Below, in pieces: positions 8,577-16,055 of a stretch of DNA of 64,000 bases; the stretch's first letter is position 1; each line of letters starts with the position of its first letter. The stretch covers positions 434,001 through 498,000 of the forward strand of contig NZ_BNAY01000004.1 of NCBI RefSeq assembly GCF_014654365.1, in the 5' to 3' direction. The translations under genes and the position numbers were made by a program. The notes under the pieces were generated by a model. It made no database searches. It was not told the DNA's origin and was given only the letters and a program-made list of their open reading frames with translations. This DNA comes from Amycolatopsis oliviviridis. GTDB lineage: Bacteria; Actinomycetota; Actinomycetes; Mycobacteriales; Pseudonocardiaceae.

Positions 8577-9397
8577 CCTTGGCCGCCGTTCGTCGTCGAC
8601 ACCGTCTCCGGCTCGATGCCGAAGCGCTCCAGCGTCTCCTTGCTCATGTTCTCGAACGGGTCGCGTCCCTTGTAGCCGGTGAGCACGTCGCGCAGCGAAC
8701 CGCGCTGCTTGACGTGTCCCTCGTCCATCCAGATCGCGGAATCGCAAAGCTCGAAGAGGAATTCGTCCGAGTGGCTGGCGAACACCAGGATGCCCGACCG
8801 CTTCACCAGGGCCTTCAGCCGGTCCTTCGCCTTATTGAGGAACGCCGCGTCGACCGCGCCGATGCCCTCGTCGAGGATCAGGATCTCCGGGTCGATCGAG
8901 GTGACCACGCCCAGCGCGAGGCGCACCCGCATACCGGTCGAGTACGTCCGCAGCGGCATCTGCAGGTAGTCACCGAGCTCGGTGAACTCCGCGATGTCGT
9001 CGACGCGGGCTTCCATCTGCTTCGCGGTCATCCCGAGGAACAGGCCGCGGATGATGATGTTCTCCAGCCCGGAGATCTCCGGGTCCATGCCGATGCCGAG
9101 GTCGAAGACCGGCGCGATCTTGCCGGAGATCCGCGCCGAACCGCGGGTGGGCTCGTAGATCCCGGACAGCAGCCGCAGCAGCGTCGACTTCCCGGCGCCG
9201 TTGTGACCGACCAGGCCGACGCGGTCGCCCTCCTTCAGCTGGAGCGTCACGTCGTGCAGGGCTTCGATGATCGGCACCTTGGTCTCGGTGCCGATCTTGC
9301 CACCGACCTTGCCCAGCACCTTCTTCTTCATGGAGCGGGTCTTCGCGTCGAAAATGGGGAAGTCGACGTAGGCGTTGTGCACATCAATGCTGACCAT
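8573..9397 (-). CDS. wzt: Galactan ABC exporter ATPase (Wzt type)
   Basis: A 274-residue ABC ATPase of the polysaccharide-export class. Walker A is GHNGAGKST (64-72), the signature is YSTGM (152-156), and Walker B is ILILDEG (172-178), followed by FASHSDE with the switch His. It lacks the extra C-terminal carbohydrate-binding domain of O-antigen Wzt proteins, as in mycobacterial Rv3781. With the permease it should flip lipid-linked galactan across the membrane. The start lies 3 nt after the wzm stop and the stop overlaps the glfT1 ATG, so the three genes form a tight operon. Confidence 0.92.
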   Translation of the reverse strand: MVSIDVHNAYVDFPIFDAKTRSMKKKVLGKVGGKIGTETKVPIIEALHDVTLQLKEGDRVGLVGHNGAGKSTLLRLLSGIYEPTRGSARISGKIAPVFDLGIGMDPEISGLENIIIRGLFLGMTAKQMEARVDDIAEFTELGDYLQMPLRTYSTGMRVRLALGVVTSIDPEILILDEGIGAVDAAFLNKAKDRLKALVKRSGILVFASHSDEFLFELCDSAIWMDEGHVKQRGSLRDVLTGYKGRDPFENMSKETLERFGIEPETVSTTNGGQG

Positions 9398-9400
9398 CTG

Positions 9401-10354
9401 TCACACCCAATAAGAGACGCGGGAACGGTAATTGCGCATCGCGACCAGCGCGAGGATCCAGCCGACGACGGTGAAGCCGATCACCACGTACCAGCTGTTG
9501 ATGCTGACTTCCTGCCCGATCAGCGGTGCGCGCACGATCTGGATGAAGTGGAACAACGGGTTGCCGTGGACGAACGGCAGCGCCCATGAGGTGTCGACCC
9601 TGGCGCCGCCCGCCATCAGCTGGTCGACCGGCCACACGATCGGCGTCATGTAGAACAGCAGCTGGATGATCGAGCTGATCACCTGCGGGATGTCGCGGTA
9701 GCGGGTCGAGATGATGCCCAGCAGCAGGGTGACCCAGCCGGCGTTGAGCGCGAGCATGAAGAAGCCGGGGATCGCGGTGAGCGAGTACCAGCCGATGCCG
9801 GGGTGGCAGATGCCGGAGAAGCCCGGATCGCAGTTGCCGGTGTTGAGCGAGTACGGATGGTTGAGCGCGGTGAAGAAGATCGCGACGACGATCACGTAGA
9901 CGATCAGGTTGTGCATGAGCATCAGGGTCTGGCGCCACACCGTCCGCAGCACGTAGACCGACAGCGGCGCCGGGAGCTGTTTGATCAGCCCCTCGTTGGA
10001 GATGAACGTCTCCATGCCCTCGGACAGGCAGCCGCTGATGAAGCCCCAGATGATGAACCCGGTGCTGATGTAGGGCAGGAAGGTCGCCGTCGGCATGTGG
10101 AACAACTGTGAGTACAGGAGTCCCAGGCCCAGCGCGATGACACCCTGGCTGATCGTGATCCAGAACGGGCCGATCACCGAGCGGCGATAGCGCTGCTTGA
10201 TGTCCTGCCAGCCGAGGTGTCCCCACAGCTCTTTGGCGGCGAACCCGGTCTTGATGTCGGCGAACGCCCGCGAAAAGGTCTTGCTGTCCGAAATCGGCGG
10301 AACCGAGGTCGGCGCAGCACCGTCGGGGGCGTGAACCGTGCTGGTGGCATGCAC
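9401..10354 (-). CDS. wzm: Galactan ABC exporter permease (Wzm type)
   Basis: About 317 residues, ABC-2 type. A cytoplasmic N-terminus is followed by LGWQDIKQRYRRSVIGPFW, the amphipathic motif typical of polysaccharide ABC-2 permeases, then about six membrane helices. QVISSIIQLLFYMTPIVWP near the C-terminus is also characteristic. The open frame continues far upstream, but that part is Arg/Ser-rich and not membrane-like. The GTG at 10354 is the best start I can see; no strong ribosome site is visible, so it could shift by tens of codons. It is first in the operon and divergent from the GT29-like gene. Confidence 0.87.
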   Translation of the reverse strand: MHATSTVHAPDGAAPTSVPPISDSKTFSRAFADIKTGFAAKELWGHLGWQDIKQRYRRSVIGPFWITISQGVIALGLGLLYSQLFHMPTATFLPYISTGFIIWGFISGCLSEGMETFISNEGLIKQLPAPLSVYVLRTVWRQTLMLMHNLIVYVIVVAIFFTALNHPYSLNTGNCDPGFSGICHPGIGWYSLTAIPGFFMLALNAGWVTLLLGIISTRYRDIPQVISSIIQLLFYMTPIVWPVDQLMAGGARVDTSWALPFVHGNPLFHFIQIVRAPLIGQEVSINSWYVVIGFTVVGWILALVAMRNYRSRVSYWV

Positions 10355-10469
10355 GGGAACGAGGGTACCGATGGGGCCGATGGTGGCTGGGACACCCCGT
10401 CCCGACCACGGAAAGCTACCGTCGGCTTCGCACCCGAACGCGGTGCGTGTGCTGGTATTTTCTGCCCTC

Positions 10470-11129
10470 ATGACTGCTGCACTCGGCGACGCGAGCCTGA
10501 TGGTCAATCTGCTCGCCGCATACGCCGACCGGCCGGAGCCCCGTTCGGTGGCCGTGGTCGGGAACCAGCCACTGCCGCCGGACCCTCGCCGGGCGAAGGC
10601 CATCGACGCCTGCGACCTCGTGATCAGGGTCAACGGCTTCGTGGTCGACGAGCCGGGCGGCCCCGAGACGGTCGGCAGCCGGGTGCACGTCGTCGTGTTC
10701 AACCGCGCCGTCCGCGCCACCAAACACGTCTTCCGCGACTACCGCAAACGGCTCTACCTGCTGGTCGAGCCGGGGCGGATGCACTGGGAGCCCGAAGACA
10801 TCCCGGGCTGGTGGCCGGGTGACCTCGGCTACGTGCCGGTGCCGAACCGCGAGGTCGTCCTGCCGCTCTCCGATGCGCTCGGCCTGCCGAGCCGCGAAGA
10901 GGGCCTGTGGTCGACGACCGGGACGCTGGCCGCCTGGATCGCGCGCACCTCCTTCCCGCACGCCACGCTGGTCCTGTCCGGGTTCTCGTTCATCGACGAC
11001 CCGGCCCAGACCCACTGGGAGCACGCCGCCGGCGACTCCTGCATCGTCGGGCCGGAGCACCGGATCGCCGCCGAGGGCAGGCTCCTGGACTCCTGGACGA
11101 AGACCGGCGAAACCGAACTCCTGCGCTGA
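10470..11129 (+). CDS. Sialyltransferase-like (GT29-type) protein, candidate nonulosonate transferase
   Basis: A 219-residue protein. RSVAVVGNQPL (25-35), AIDACDLVIRVNGF (44-57) and VGSRVHVV (68-75) resemble the L-motif of GT29 sialyltransferases, which bind CMP-sialic acid. WSTTGTLAAWIA (147-158) with LVLSGFSF (167-174) resembles the S-motif. GPEHRIAAEGRLLDSW (194-209) carries a His-x(5)-Glu arrangement like the end of the VS motif. No signal peptide or membrane anchor. It begins the plus-strand half of a complete nonulosonic acid pathway, so a CMP-pseudaminate transferase is the natural hypothesis. No clear Shine-Dalgarno precedes the ATG at 10470; the start is not certain. Confidence 0.65.
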   Translation: MTAALGDASLMVNLLAAYADRPEPRSVAVVGNQPLPPDPRRAKAIDACDLVIRVNGFVVDEPGGPETVGSRVHVVVFNRAVRATKHVFRDYRKRLYLLVEPGRMHWEPEDIPGWWPGDLGYVPVPNREVVLPLSDALGLPSREEGLWSTTGTLAAWIARTSFPHATLVLSGFSFIDDPAQTHWEHAAGDSCIVGPEHRIAAEGRLLDSWTKTGETELLR

Positions 11130-11166
11130 ACCGCAGCCCAGCTCACCCCGAGTAAGGAACCACCCC

Positions 11167-11607
11167 ATGGCAGTGCAGAAACTCCGCAGCGGCGTGATCG
11201 GCCGGATCGCCCGGCTCATCGACTTCCGGATCGACGAGCGGCTCCGCGACCTCAACGGGCGCGTCAACGACCTCGAACACGCCACCGCGGACCACCGCCG
11301 CAGGCTCGACGGCGCCGAGAGCGGTCTCGAGCACGCGCGCGGCGACCTGCGCTGGACCCGCGCCGAGCTGGACCGCCTGATCCCGAGCGTCGCGGCCCAG
11401 GAGGCCCAGCTGGAGGACCTGCGCGAGTCGCTTTCGCTGCCGGTGCACGCCGACAAGCCCGAACTGGCCGAGGCACGCAGCCTGATCCAGGAGATCCAGC
11501 GCCAGCACGCCCAGATCCGGGTCCGGCTCGCCGGGATCGCCCGGTACGAGGACCGGCTGCGCCGGATCGAGGACCGTCAGCGCGACACCATCGAGCAGAC
11601 CCAGTAA
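11167..11607 (+). CDS. Coiled-coil protein of unknown function in the Pse locus
   Basis: A 146-residue protein rich in Arg, Glu, Leu and Asp, with heptad patterns across most of its length (DERLRDLNGRVNDLEH, ARSLIQEIQRQHAQIRVRL). A basic, slightly hydrophobic N-terminus (MAVQKLRSGVIGRIARLIDF) could form a membrane-surface helix, but there is no transmembrane segment. It sits 37 bp after the GT29-like gene and ends 4 bp before the pseH-like gene, so it is in the operon. A scaffold that gathers the glycosyltransferase or pathway enzymes is a guess from context. I recognise no family. Confidence 0.7.
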   Translation: MAVQKLRSGVIGRIARLIDFRIDERLRDLNGRVNDLEHATADHRRRLDGAESGLEHARGDLRWTRAELDRLIPSVAAQEAQLEDLRESLSLPVHADKPELAEARSLIQEIQRQHAQIRVRLAGIARYEDRLRRIEDRQRDTIEQTQ

Positions 11608-11611
11608 TCCC

Positions 11612-12064
11612 GTGCTGGCTCGCGAGGCCACGGAGGCCGACGCCGGGTTGCTGCTCGCCTGGCGGAACGACCCTCGTACCCGTCAGGCGTCCCGCTCGAC
11701 CGGCGTGATCACACTCGACGAGCATTCGGCCTGGCTGCGTGGCGTGCTCGCATCGACCGAGAGGGTGCTGTACGTCGTCGAACTCGACGGGGTCCCGGTC
11801 GGCACCGTCCGGTTCGATCGTGAGGACGAGGGTGTCTGGGAGGTCAGCATCACCCTCGCCCCGGAAAGCCGGGGCCGCGGGTTGTCGGGCCTTGTTCTGG
11901 CGGAGGGCGAGCGAGCCTTCACCGCCGGTCACCGGGTGCGGGTCGTCGTGGCCGCCGTGCACGAGGACAACGCGGCGTCGGCCGCGCTCTTCGACCGGGC
12001 CGGCTACGCGGAGACCGCGCCTGGCGTCGACGGTTTCCGGCGGTTGGGTAAGACTGTGTCCTGA
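11612..12064 (+). CDS. pseH: GNAT N-acetyltransferase, PseH-like
   Basis: A 150-residue GNAT protein with a GTG start 4 bp after the coiled-coil gene. It opens with the RimJ/PseH-like REATEADAGLLLAWRNDP. Motif A (ITLAPESRGRGLSGLVLAEG, about 88-107) binds acetyl-CoA, and NAASAALFDRAGYAE is motif B. PseH acetylates the 4-amino group of UDP-4-amino-4,6-dideoxy-AltNAc, step 3 of pseudaminic acid synthesis. The function comes from location between a nonulosonate transferase candidate and pseI; the sequence alone would give only a sugar-amine GNAT. Confidence 0.75.
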   Translation: MLAREATEADAGLLLAWRNDPRTRQASRSTGVITLDEHSAWLRGVLASTERVLYVVELDGVPVGTVRFDREDEGVWEVSITLAPESRGRGLSGLVLAEGERAFTAGHRVRVVVAAVHEDNAASAALFDRAGYAETAPGVDGFRRLGKTVS

Positions 12065-12094
12065 CCAGACCGTCGTCAGGGAGGCGTTCGTTCA

Positions 12095-13150
12095 ATGGCC
12101 GCACAGGAAGTCCGGATCGGCGCGCACCGCATCGGAGCCGGGCATCCGCCGTTCGTCATCGCCGAAATGTCCGGTAACCACAACGGTGAGCTGGACCGGG
12201 CGCTGGAGATCGTCGACGCGATCGCCGAAACCGGCGCCCAGGCCGTGAAGCTCCAGACGTACCGGCCGGACACGATCACCATCGACGTCGATGCCCCCGC
12301 GTTCCGGGTCAGCGACTCGCATTCGCTGTGGGGCGGCGAGAACCTCTACAAGCTCTACGAGCGGGCCCACACGCCGTGGGAATGGCACGAGCCGCTGTTC
12401 GAGCGCGCTCGCGCCCGGGGACTGGAGATCTTCTCCAGCCCGTTCGACCCCACCGCCGTCGACCTGCTGGAGTCGCTGGACGCGCCCGCGTACAAGATCG
12501 CGTCGTCGGAGATCGTCGACCTGCCGCTGATCGAGCTGTGCGCGAAGACCGGCAAGCCGCTGATCATCTCGACCGGGATGGCCAGCGTCGCCGAGATCGA
12601 CGCCGCGGTGCGGACGGCGCGTGAGGCGGGCAACGACCAGCTCATCGTGCTCGGCTGCACCGCCAGCTACCCGGCCTCGCCTGCCGAGAGCAACCTGCGC
12701 GGCCTGCCCGTCCTGGCGGGCGTGACCGGGACGCTCGTCGGTTTGTCCGACCACACGCCCGGCATCGGCGCACCGCTGGCGGCCGTCGCGCTCGGCGCCG
12801 TCGCCATCGAGAAGCACGTCACGCTGGCCAGGGCCGACGGCGGTGTCGATTCCGAGTTCTCCCTGGAGCCCGCCGAACTGGCCGCGCTGGTCACCGAATC
12901 GCACCGCGCCTGGGAGGCGCTGGGCGCGCCGGTGATCGGGCCGCGCGAGAGCGAGAAGGAAGGACTGCGGCTGCGGCGTTCCCTCTACGTCGTCGAGGAC
13001 GTGCGCGCGGGGGACACGGTGACGCGGGAGAACGTCCGCTCGATCCGGCCCGCCGGTGGGCTGGCACCCGCCGAGATCGTGAACGTGCTCGGCCGCACCT
13101 TCGCTTCCGACGTCCCGAAGGGCACCGCGCTCACCTGGGGCCTGATCTAG
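12095..13150 (+). CDS. pseI: Pseudaminic acid synthase (NeuB family)
   Basis: A 351-residue NeuB-family enzyme that condenses a 2,4-diacetamido-trideoxyhexose with phosphoenolpyruvate. FVIAEMSGNHNGELDRALEI (20-39) and AVKLQTYRPDTITID (50-64) match pseudaminate synthases more closely than sialate synthases. The metal-ligand motifs LSDHTPG and IEKHVTL are intact. The C-terminal 60 residues form the SAF/antifreeze-like domain (SLYVVEDVRAGDTVTRENVR). An AGGGAGG ribosome site lies upstream of the ATG. The gene ends tail-to-tail with pseC, the two stop codons sharing a CTAG at 13147-13150. Legionaminate specificity cannot be ruled out by reading alone. Confidence 0.88.
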   Translation: MAAQEVRIGAHRIGAGHPPFVIAEMSGNHNGELDRALEIVDAIAETGAQAVKLQTYRPDTITIDVDAPAFRVSDSHSLWGGENLYKLYERAHTPWEWHEPLFERARARGLEIFSSPFDPTAVDLLESLDAPAYKIASSEIVDLPLIELCAKTGKPLIISTGMASVAEIDAAVRTAREAGNDQLIVLGCTASYPASPAESNLRGLPVLAGVTGTLVGLSDHTPGIGAPLAAVALGAVAIEKHVTLARADGGVDSEFSLEPAELAALVTESHRAWEALGAPVIGPRESEKEGLRLRRSLYVVEDVRAGDTVTRENVRSIRPAGGLAPAEIVNVLGRTFASDVPKGTALTWGLI

Positions 13151-14283
13151 CCGAAGAAGCCGTGGACCTCGTCGATGACGCGGTCCACGTCGGCGTCGGT
13201 CAGCGCCGGGAACAGCGGCAGCGAAAGCTCCTGGCTGTAGTACAGCTCCGCGTTCGGGCACATCCCGCGCTGGTATCCGAGGTCTTCGAACACCGGGTGC
13301 CAGTACGCGGGGATGTAGTTGACCTGCACGCCGATTCCCTTGGCGCGCAAGTGATCGAACAGCGCGCGACGGCGTCCTTCGAGGACTCGCAGCGGGTACA
13401 GGTGCCACACCGGGTCCGCGCCTTCGCGCACGGCAGGTGTCAAAACGCCGTCCAAAGAGGACAGAGAGGCGGTGTAGCGCGCGTGGATCTCCGCGCGCCG
13501 CTCCTTGAACTCAGAGAGCCGTCGGAGCTGGCTGCTTCCCAAGGCGCACAACACATCCGGCAGCCGGTAGTTCAGGCCGAACTCGTGCACTTCCTGGTGC
13601 CACGCGCCTTCGTCCGGATACCGCTGCGCCGCCTTGTCCCGCACCAGCCCGTGGTTGCGGAAACCGCGGGCCCGCGCCAGCAGCTCGTCCGAACCGGCGA
13701 TCACCGCGCCGCCTTCGGCCGTGGTGAGGTTCTTGGTGGGGAAGAAGGAGAACGTCGTGAGGTCGGCGAGCGAGCCGACGGGCTTGCCCTGCCAGCTCCC
13801 GCCGACGGAGTGCGCGGCGTCCTCCAGCAGCAGCGCGCCGTTGTCGCGGGCGATACCGCCCAGCGCGTCCAGCTCGGCCGGGTGGCCGGCGTAGTCCACG
13901 GCCGCGACGACCTTGGTCCGGGAGGTGACGGCCGCCGAAGCCGCCGCCGGATCGAGGTTCCCGGTGTCCGCCTCGACGTCGGCGAAGACGACCTTGCCGC
14001 CGAGCAGCGCGGCCGTCGCCGCGGTCGCGACGAACGTCATCGGCGAGGTGACGACCTCGTCACCGGGGCCGATCCCGGCCGCCGCGTACGCGACGTGCAA
14101 CGCGGCCGTGCCCGAGGTGACGGCCACCGCGGGCGTGCCGCCGGTGTGCTCGGCGAGGTCTTCTTCGAAGCGCGTGACGGCGGGGCCGGTGGTCAGCCAG
14201 TCGCCGCGCAGCACCTCGGTGACGGCGGCGATGTCCTCGTCCGAAACGGACTGACGGCCGTACGGAAGGAACTGCTCAGCCAT
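13147..14283 (-). CDS. pseC: UDP-4-keto-sugar aminotransferase PseC
   Basis: A 378-residue DegT/DnrJ/EryC1-type PLP aminotransferase. It begins with the PseC-like PYGRQSVSDEDIAAVTEVLR and GDWLTTGPAVTRFE. The PLP-binding Lys is K184 in FFPTKNLTTAEGG, and EDAAHS (154-159) carries the ring-contacting Asp. PseC aminates the 4-keto sugar made by PseB. The open frame reaches upstream to 14376, but the ATG at 14283 overlaps the pseB stop by 8 nt and begins the conserved sequence. It forms a minus-strand pair with pseB. Confidence 0.9.
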   Translation of the reverse strand: MAEQFLPYGRQSVSDEDIAAVTEVLRGDWLTTGPAVTRFEEDLAEHTGGTPAVAVTSGTAALHVAYAAAGIGPGDEVVTSPMTFVATAATAALLGGKVVFADVEADTGNLDPAAASAAVTSRTKVVAAVDYAGHPAELDALGGIARDNGALLLEDAAHSVGGSWQGKPVGSLADLTTFSFFPTKNLTTAEGGAVIAGSDELLARARGFRNHGLVRDKAAQRYPDEGAWHQEVHEFGLNYRLPDVLCALGSSQLRRLSEFKERRAEIHARYTASLSSLDGVLTPAVREGADPVWHLYPLRVLEGRRRALFDHLRAKGIGVQVNYIPAYWHPVFEDLGYQRGMCPNAELYYSQELSLPLFPALTDADVDRVIDEVHGFFG

Positions 14284-15259
14284 ACTGCTCGACCAGGTCG
14301 CGCAGTTCGTCCGCGTCGAGCCACAGGTCGTTGGTGTCCGAGCGGTACGCGAAGTTCTCCGGCACGGCTTCGCCACCCGACGGCGGTTCGTAGCCCCAGC
14401 CCGCGATGTGCGGCTGGACGACGTAGCGGTCGCTGAGCCGCACCGTCCGGCGGGCGTCGTCGGGGGCGATCATCTCTTCGTGCAGCTTCTCGCCGGGCCG
14501 GATGCCGACCTCGTGCATCGGCGAACCGGGCGCGATGGCCTGCGCGAGCTCGACCAGCCGCATGCTGGGGATCCGCGGCACGTACAGCTCGCCGCCGTTC
14601 ATCTGGTCGAACGAGTCGACCACGAACTGCACGGCCTGCGGGAGCGTGATCCAGAAGCGGGTCATCTCCTTGTGCGTGATCGGCAGCGACTCGCCCTTGG
14701 CCGCGAGCGCGCGGAAGAACGGGATCACGCTGCCGCGCGAGCCCATCACGTTGCCGTAGCGGACCACGGAGAACCTGGTCGGATGGGTCGCGGCGTAGTG
14801 GTTCGCGCTGATGAACATCCGGTCGGCGCACAGCTTCGTGGCGCCGTAGAGGTTGATCGGGCTGGACGCCTTGTCCGTCGACAGCGCGACGACCTTCTTC
14901 ACGCCCGTGTCGATCGCGGCCTCGATGACGTTCTGCGAGCCGACGACGTTGGTCTGCACGAATTCGAACGGGTTGTACTCGCCCGTGTCGACCTGCTTGA
15001 GGGCCGCGGCGTGCACCACGTAGTCGACCCCGTGCATCGCGCGCTCGAGGCGGCGGCGGTCCCGGATGTCGCCGATGAACCAGCGCAGCCGCGGGTCGTC
15101 GCCGAACTGCTGCCGGGCTTCGTACTGCTTGAGCTCGTCACGGGAGAGCACGACCAGCCGTCGCGGGTTCAGCTCGGCCAGGGCGTAGGTGATGAACGCC
15201 TTGCCGAACGAACCGGTCCCGCCGGTGAGCAGGATGCTGGAGCCATCCAGCTCGGACAT
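14276..15259 (-). CDS. pseB: UDP-GlcNAc 4,6-dehydratase (inverting) PseB
   Basis: A 327-residue extended SDR enzyme, the first step of pseudaminic acid synthesis (UDP-GlcNAc to the 4-keto-6-deoxy-L-arabino sugar). The NADP-binding motif is TGGTGSFGK (12-20). SRDELKQYEARQQF, AAALKQVDTGEYNPFE and LSTDKASSPINLYGATK are hallmarks of PseB/FlaA1. The TDK triplet (128-130) plus Y138 and K142 fit the catalytic set. The ATG at 15259 has a GGAGG site 6 nt upstream, so the much longer open frame is not used. The inverting dehydratase type is the main reason for preferring pseudaminic over legionaminic acid. Confidence 0.92.
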   Translation of the reverse strand: MSELDGSSILLTGGTGSFGKAFITYALAELNPRRLVVLSRDELKQYEARQQFGDDPRLRWFIGDIRDRRRLERAMHGVDYVVHAAALKQVDTGEYNPFEFVQTNVVGSQNVIEAAIDTGVKKVVALSTDKASSPINLYGATKLCADRMFISANHYAATHPTRFSVVRYGNVMGSRGSVIPFFRALAAKGESLPITHKEMTRFWITLPQAVQFVVDSFDQMNGGELYVPRIPSMRLVELAQAIAPGSPMHEVGIRPGEKLHEEMIAPDDARRTVRLSDRYVVQPHIAGWGYEPPSGGEAVPENFAYRSDTNDLWLDADELRDLVEQYG

Positions 15260-15299
15260 CGTTGACCTCCGCGTTTCGGTGCTACTGCCGCACGACATC
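15260..15299. promoter_or_regulatory. 40-bp divergent promoter region pseB/pseF
   Basis: Only 40 bp separate the ATG of pseB (minus) from that of the pseF-like gene (plus). Promoters for both directions must overlap here or lie inside the genes. The pseB side has a GGAGG ribosome site. The pseF side has none, so that mRNA may be leaderless. No clear -10/-35 pair was recognised. Confidence 0.4.
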
Positions 15300-16055
15300 A
15301 TGTCACCCATGGATCCAGCCCCCGGGCCCCACGTGGTCAACGCCGTCATCCAGGCGCGTGCGTCGTCGACCCGGCTGCCCGGCAAGGTGCTCCGTCCCCT
15401 GGCGGGCCGGAGCGTGCTCGGCTGGGTCGTCCGGGCCGCCGCCGAGACGCCCGGAATCGACGACGTCGTGGTCGCGACCTCCACGGAGGCCGACGACGAC
15501 GCGGTGGCCGAAGAGGCCGCCCGCCACGGCGCCCGGGTCGCCCGAGGGCCGCTCGACGACGTCCTCGCGCGGTTCGCGGTGGCCGTCGAGGCCTATCCGG
15601 CCGACGCCGTGGTGCGGCTCACCGCGGACTGCCCGCTGCTCGACCCCCGGCTCATCGGGCAGCTCGTCGCCCAGTGGCGTGCCCAGCCTTCGCTGGACTA
15701 CCTGAGCACCGTGCTGTTGCGCACGCTGCCGCGCGGTTTCGACGCCGAACTCGTCCGTACCGGGGTGCTCGTCGAACAGATCGAGACGGCCCGGGGCGCC
15801 GATCGCGAACACGTCACCTCCGGCGTCTACGCGCACCCGGAGCGGTACTCCTGCGCCGGGATCGTCGTCAGCCCGGCCGCCGACGACCTGCGCGTGACCT
15901 TGGACACCCCCGAGGACTGGGCGCTCATCGAAGGACTCGTGGCCGAACTCGGCGACCGCGTCGGCGACTGGCGCGAAGTGGTCTCGATGCTGCGCGCGCG
16001 GCCAGAGCTGGCGGCGCTCAACGCGCACGTCGAGCAGAAGAAGGTCGCCCGATGA
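15300..16055 (+). CDS. pseF: CMP-sugar synthetase, SpsF/PseF-like cytidylyltransferase
   Basis: About 251 residues. VVNAVIQARASSTRLPGKVL (12-31) is the nucleotide-binding start of the SpsF/NeuA cytidylyltransferase fold. VVVATSTEADDDAVAE, ARGPLDDVLARF and VVRLTADCPLLDP follow as in the SpsF family. It should activate the nonulosonic acid as CMP-sugar. It resembles Bacillus SpsF more than Campylobacter PseF, so the symbol rests on context. ATGs at 15300 and 15309 are both possible, neither with a good ribosome site. The stop overlaps the pseG ATG (ATGA), giving coupled translation. Confidence 0.75.
   Translation: MSPMDPAPGPHVVNAVIQARASSTRLPGKVLRPLAGRSVLGWVVRAAAETPGIDDVVVATSTEADDDAVAEEAARHGARVARGPLDDVLARFAVAVEAYPADAVVRLTADCPLLDPRLIGQLVAQWRAQPSLDYLSTVLLRTLPRGFDAELVRTGVLVEQIETARGADREHVTSGVYAHPERYSCAGIVVSPAADDLRVTLDTPEDWALIEGLVAELGDRVGDWREVVSMLRARPELAALNAHVEQKKVAR

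Noticed and set aside
12095..13150. Sialic acid (Neu5Ac) synthase
   Set aside because: PseB and PseC types next to it and the IAEMSGNHNG pattern favour a pseudaminate-type pathway rather than Neu5Ac.
12092..13408. 438-residue frame opposite pseI
   Set aside because: Antisense shadow without recognisable domains; pseI on the plus strand has clear NeuB motifs.
13162..14436. 424-residue frame opposite pseC
   Set aside because: Antisense shadow; pseC carries intact PLP and DegT motifs in the other strand.
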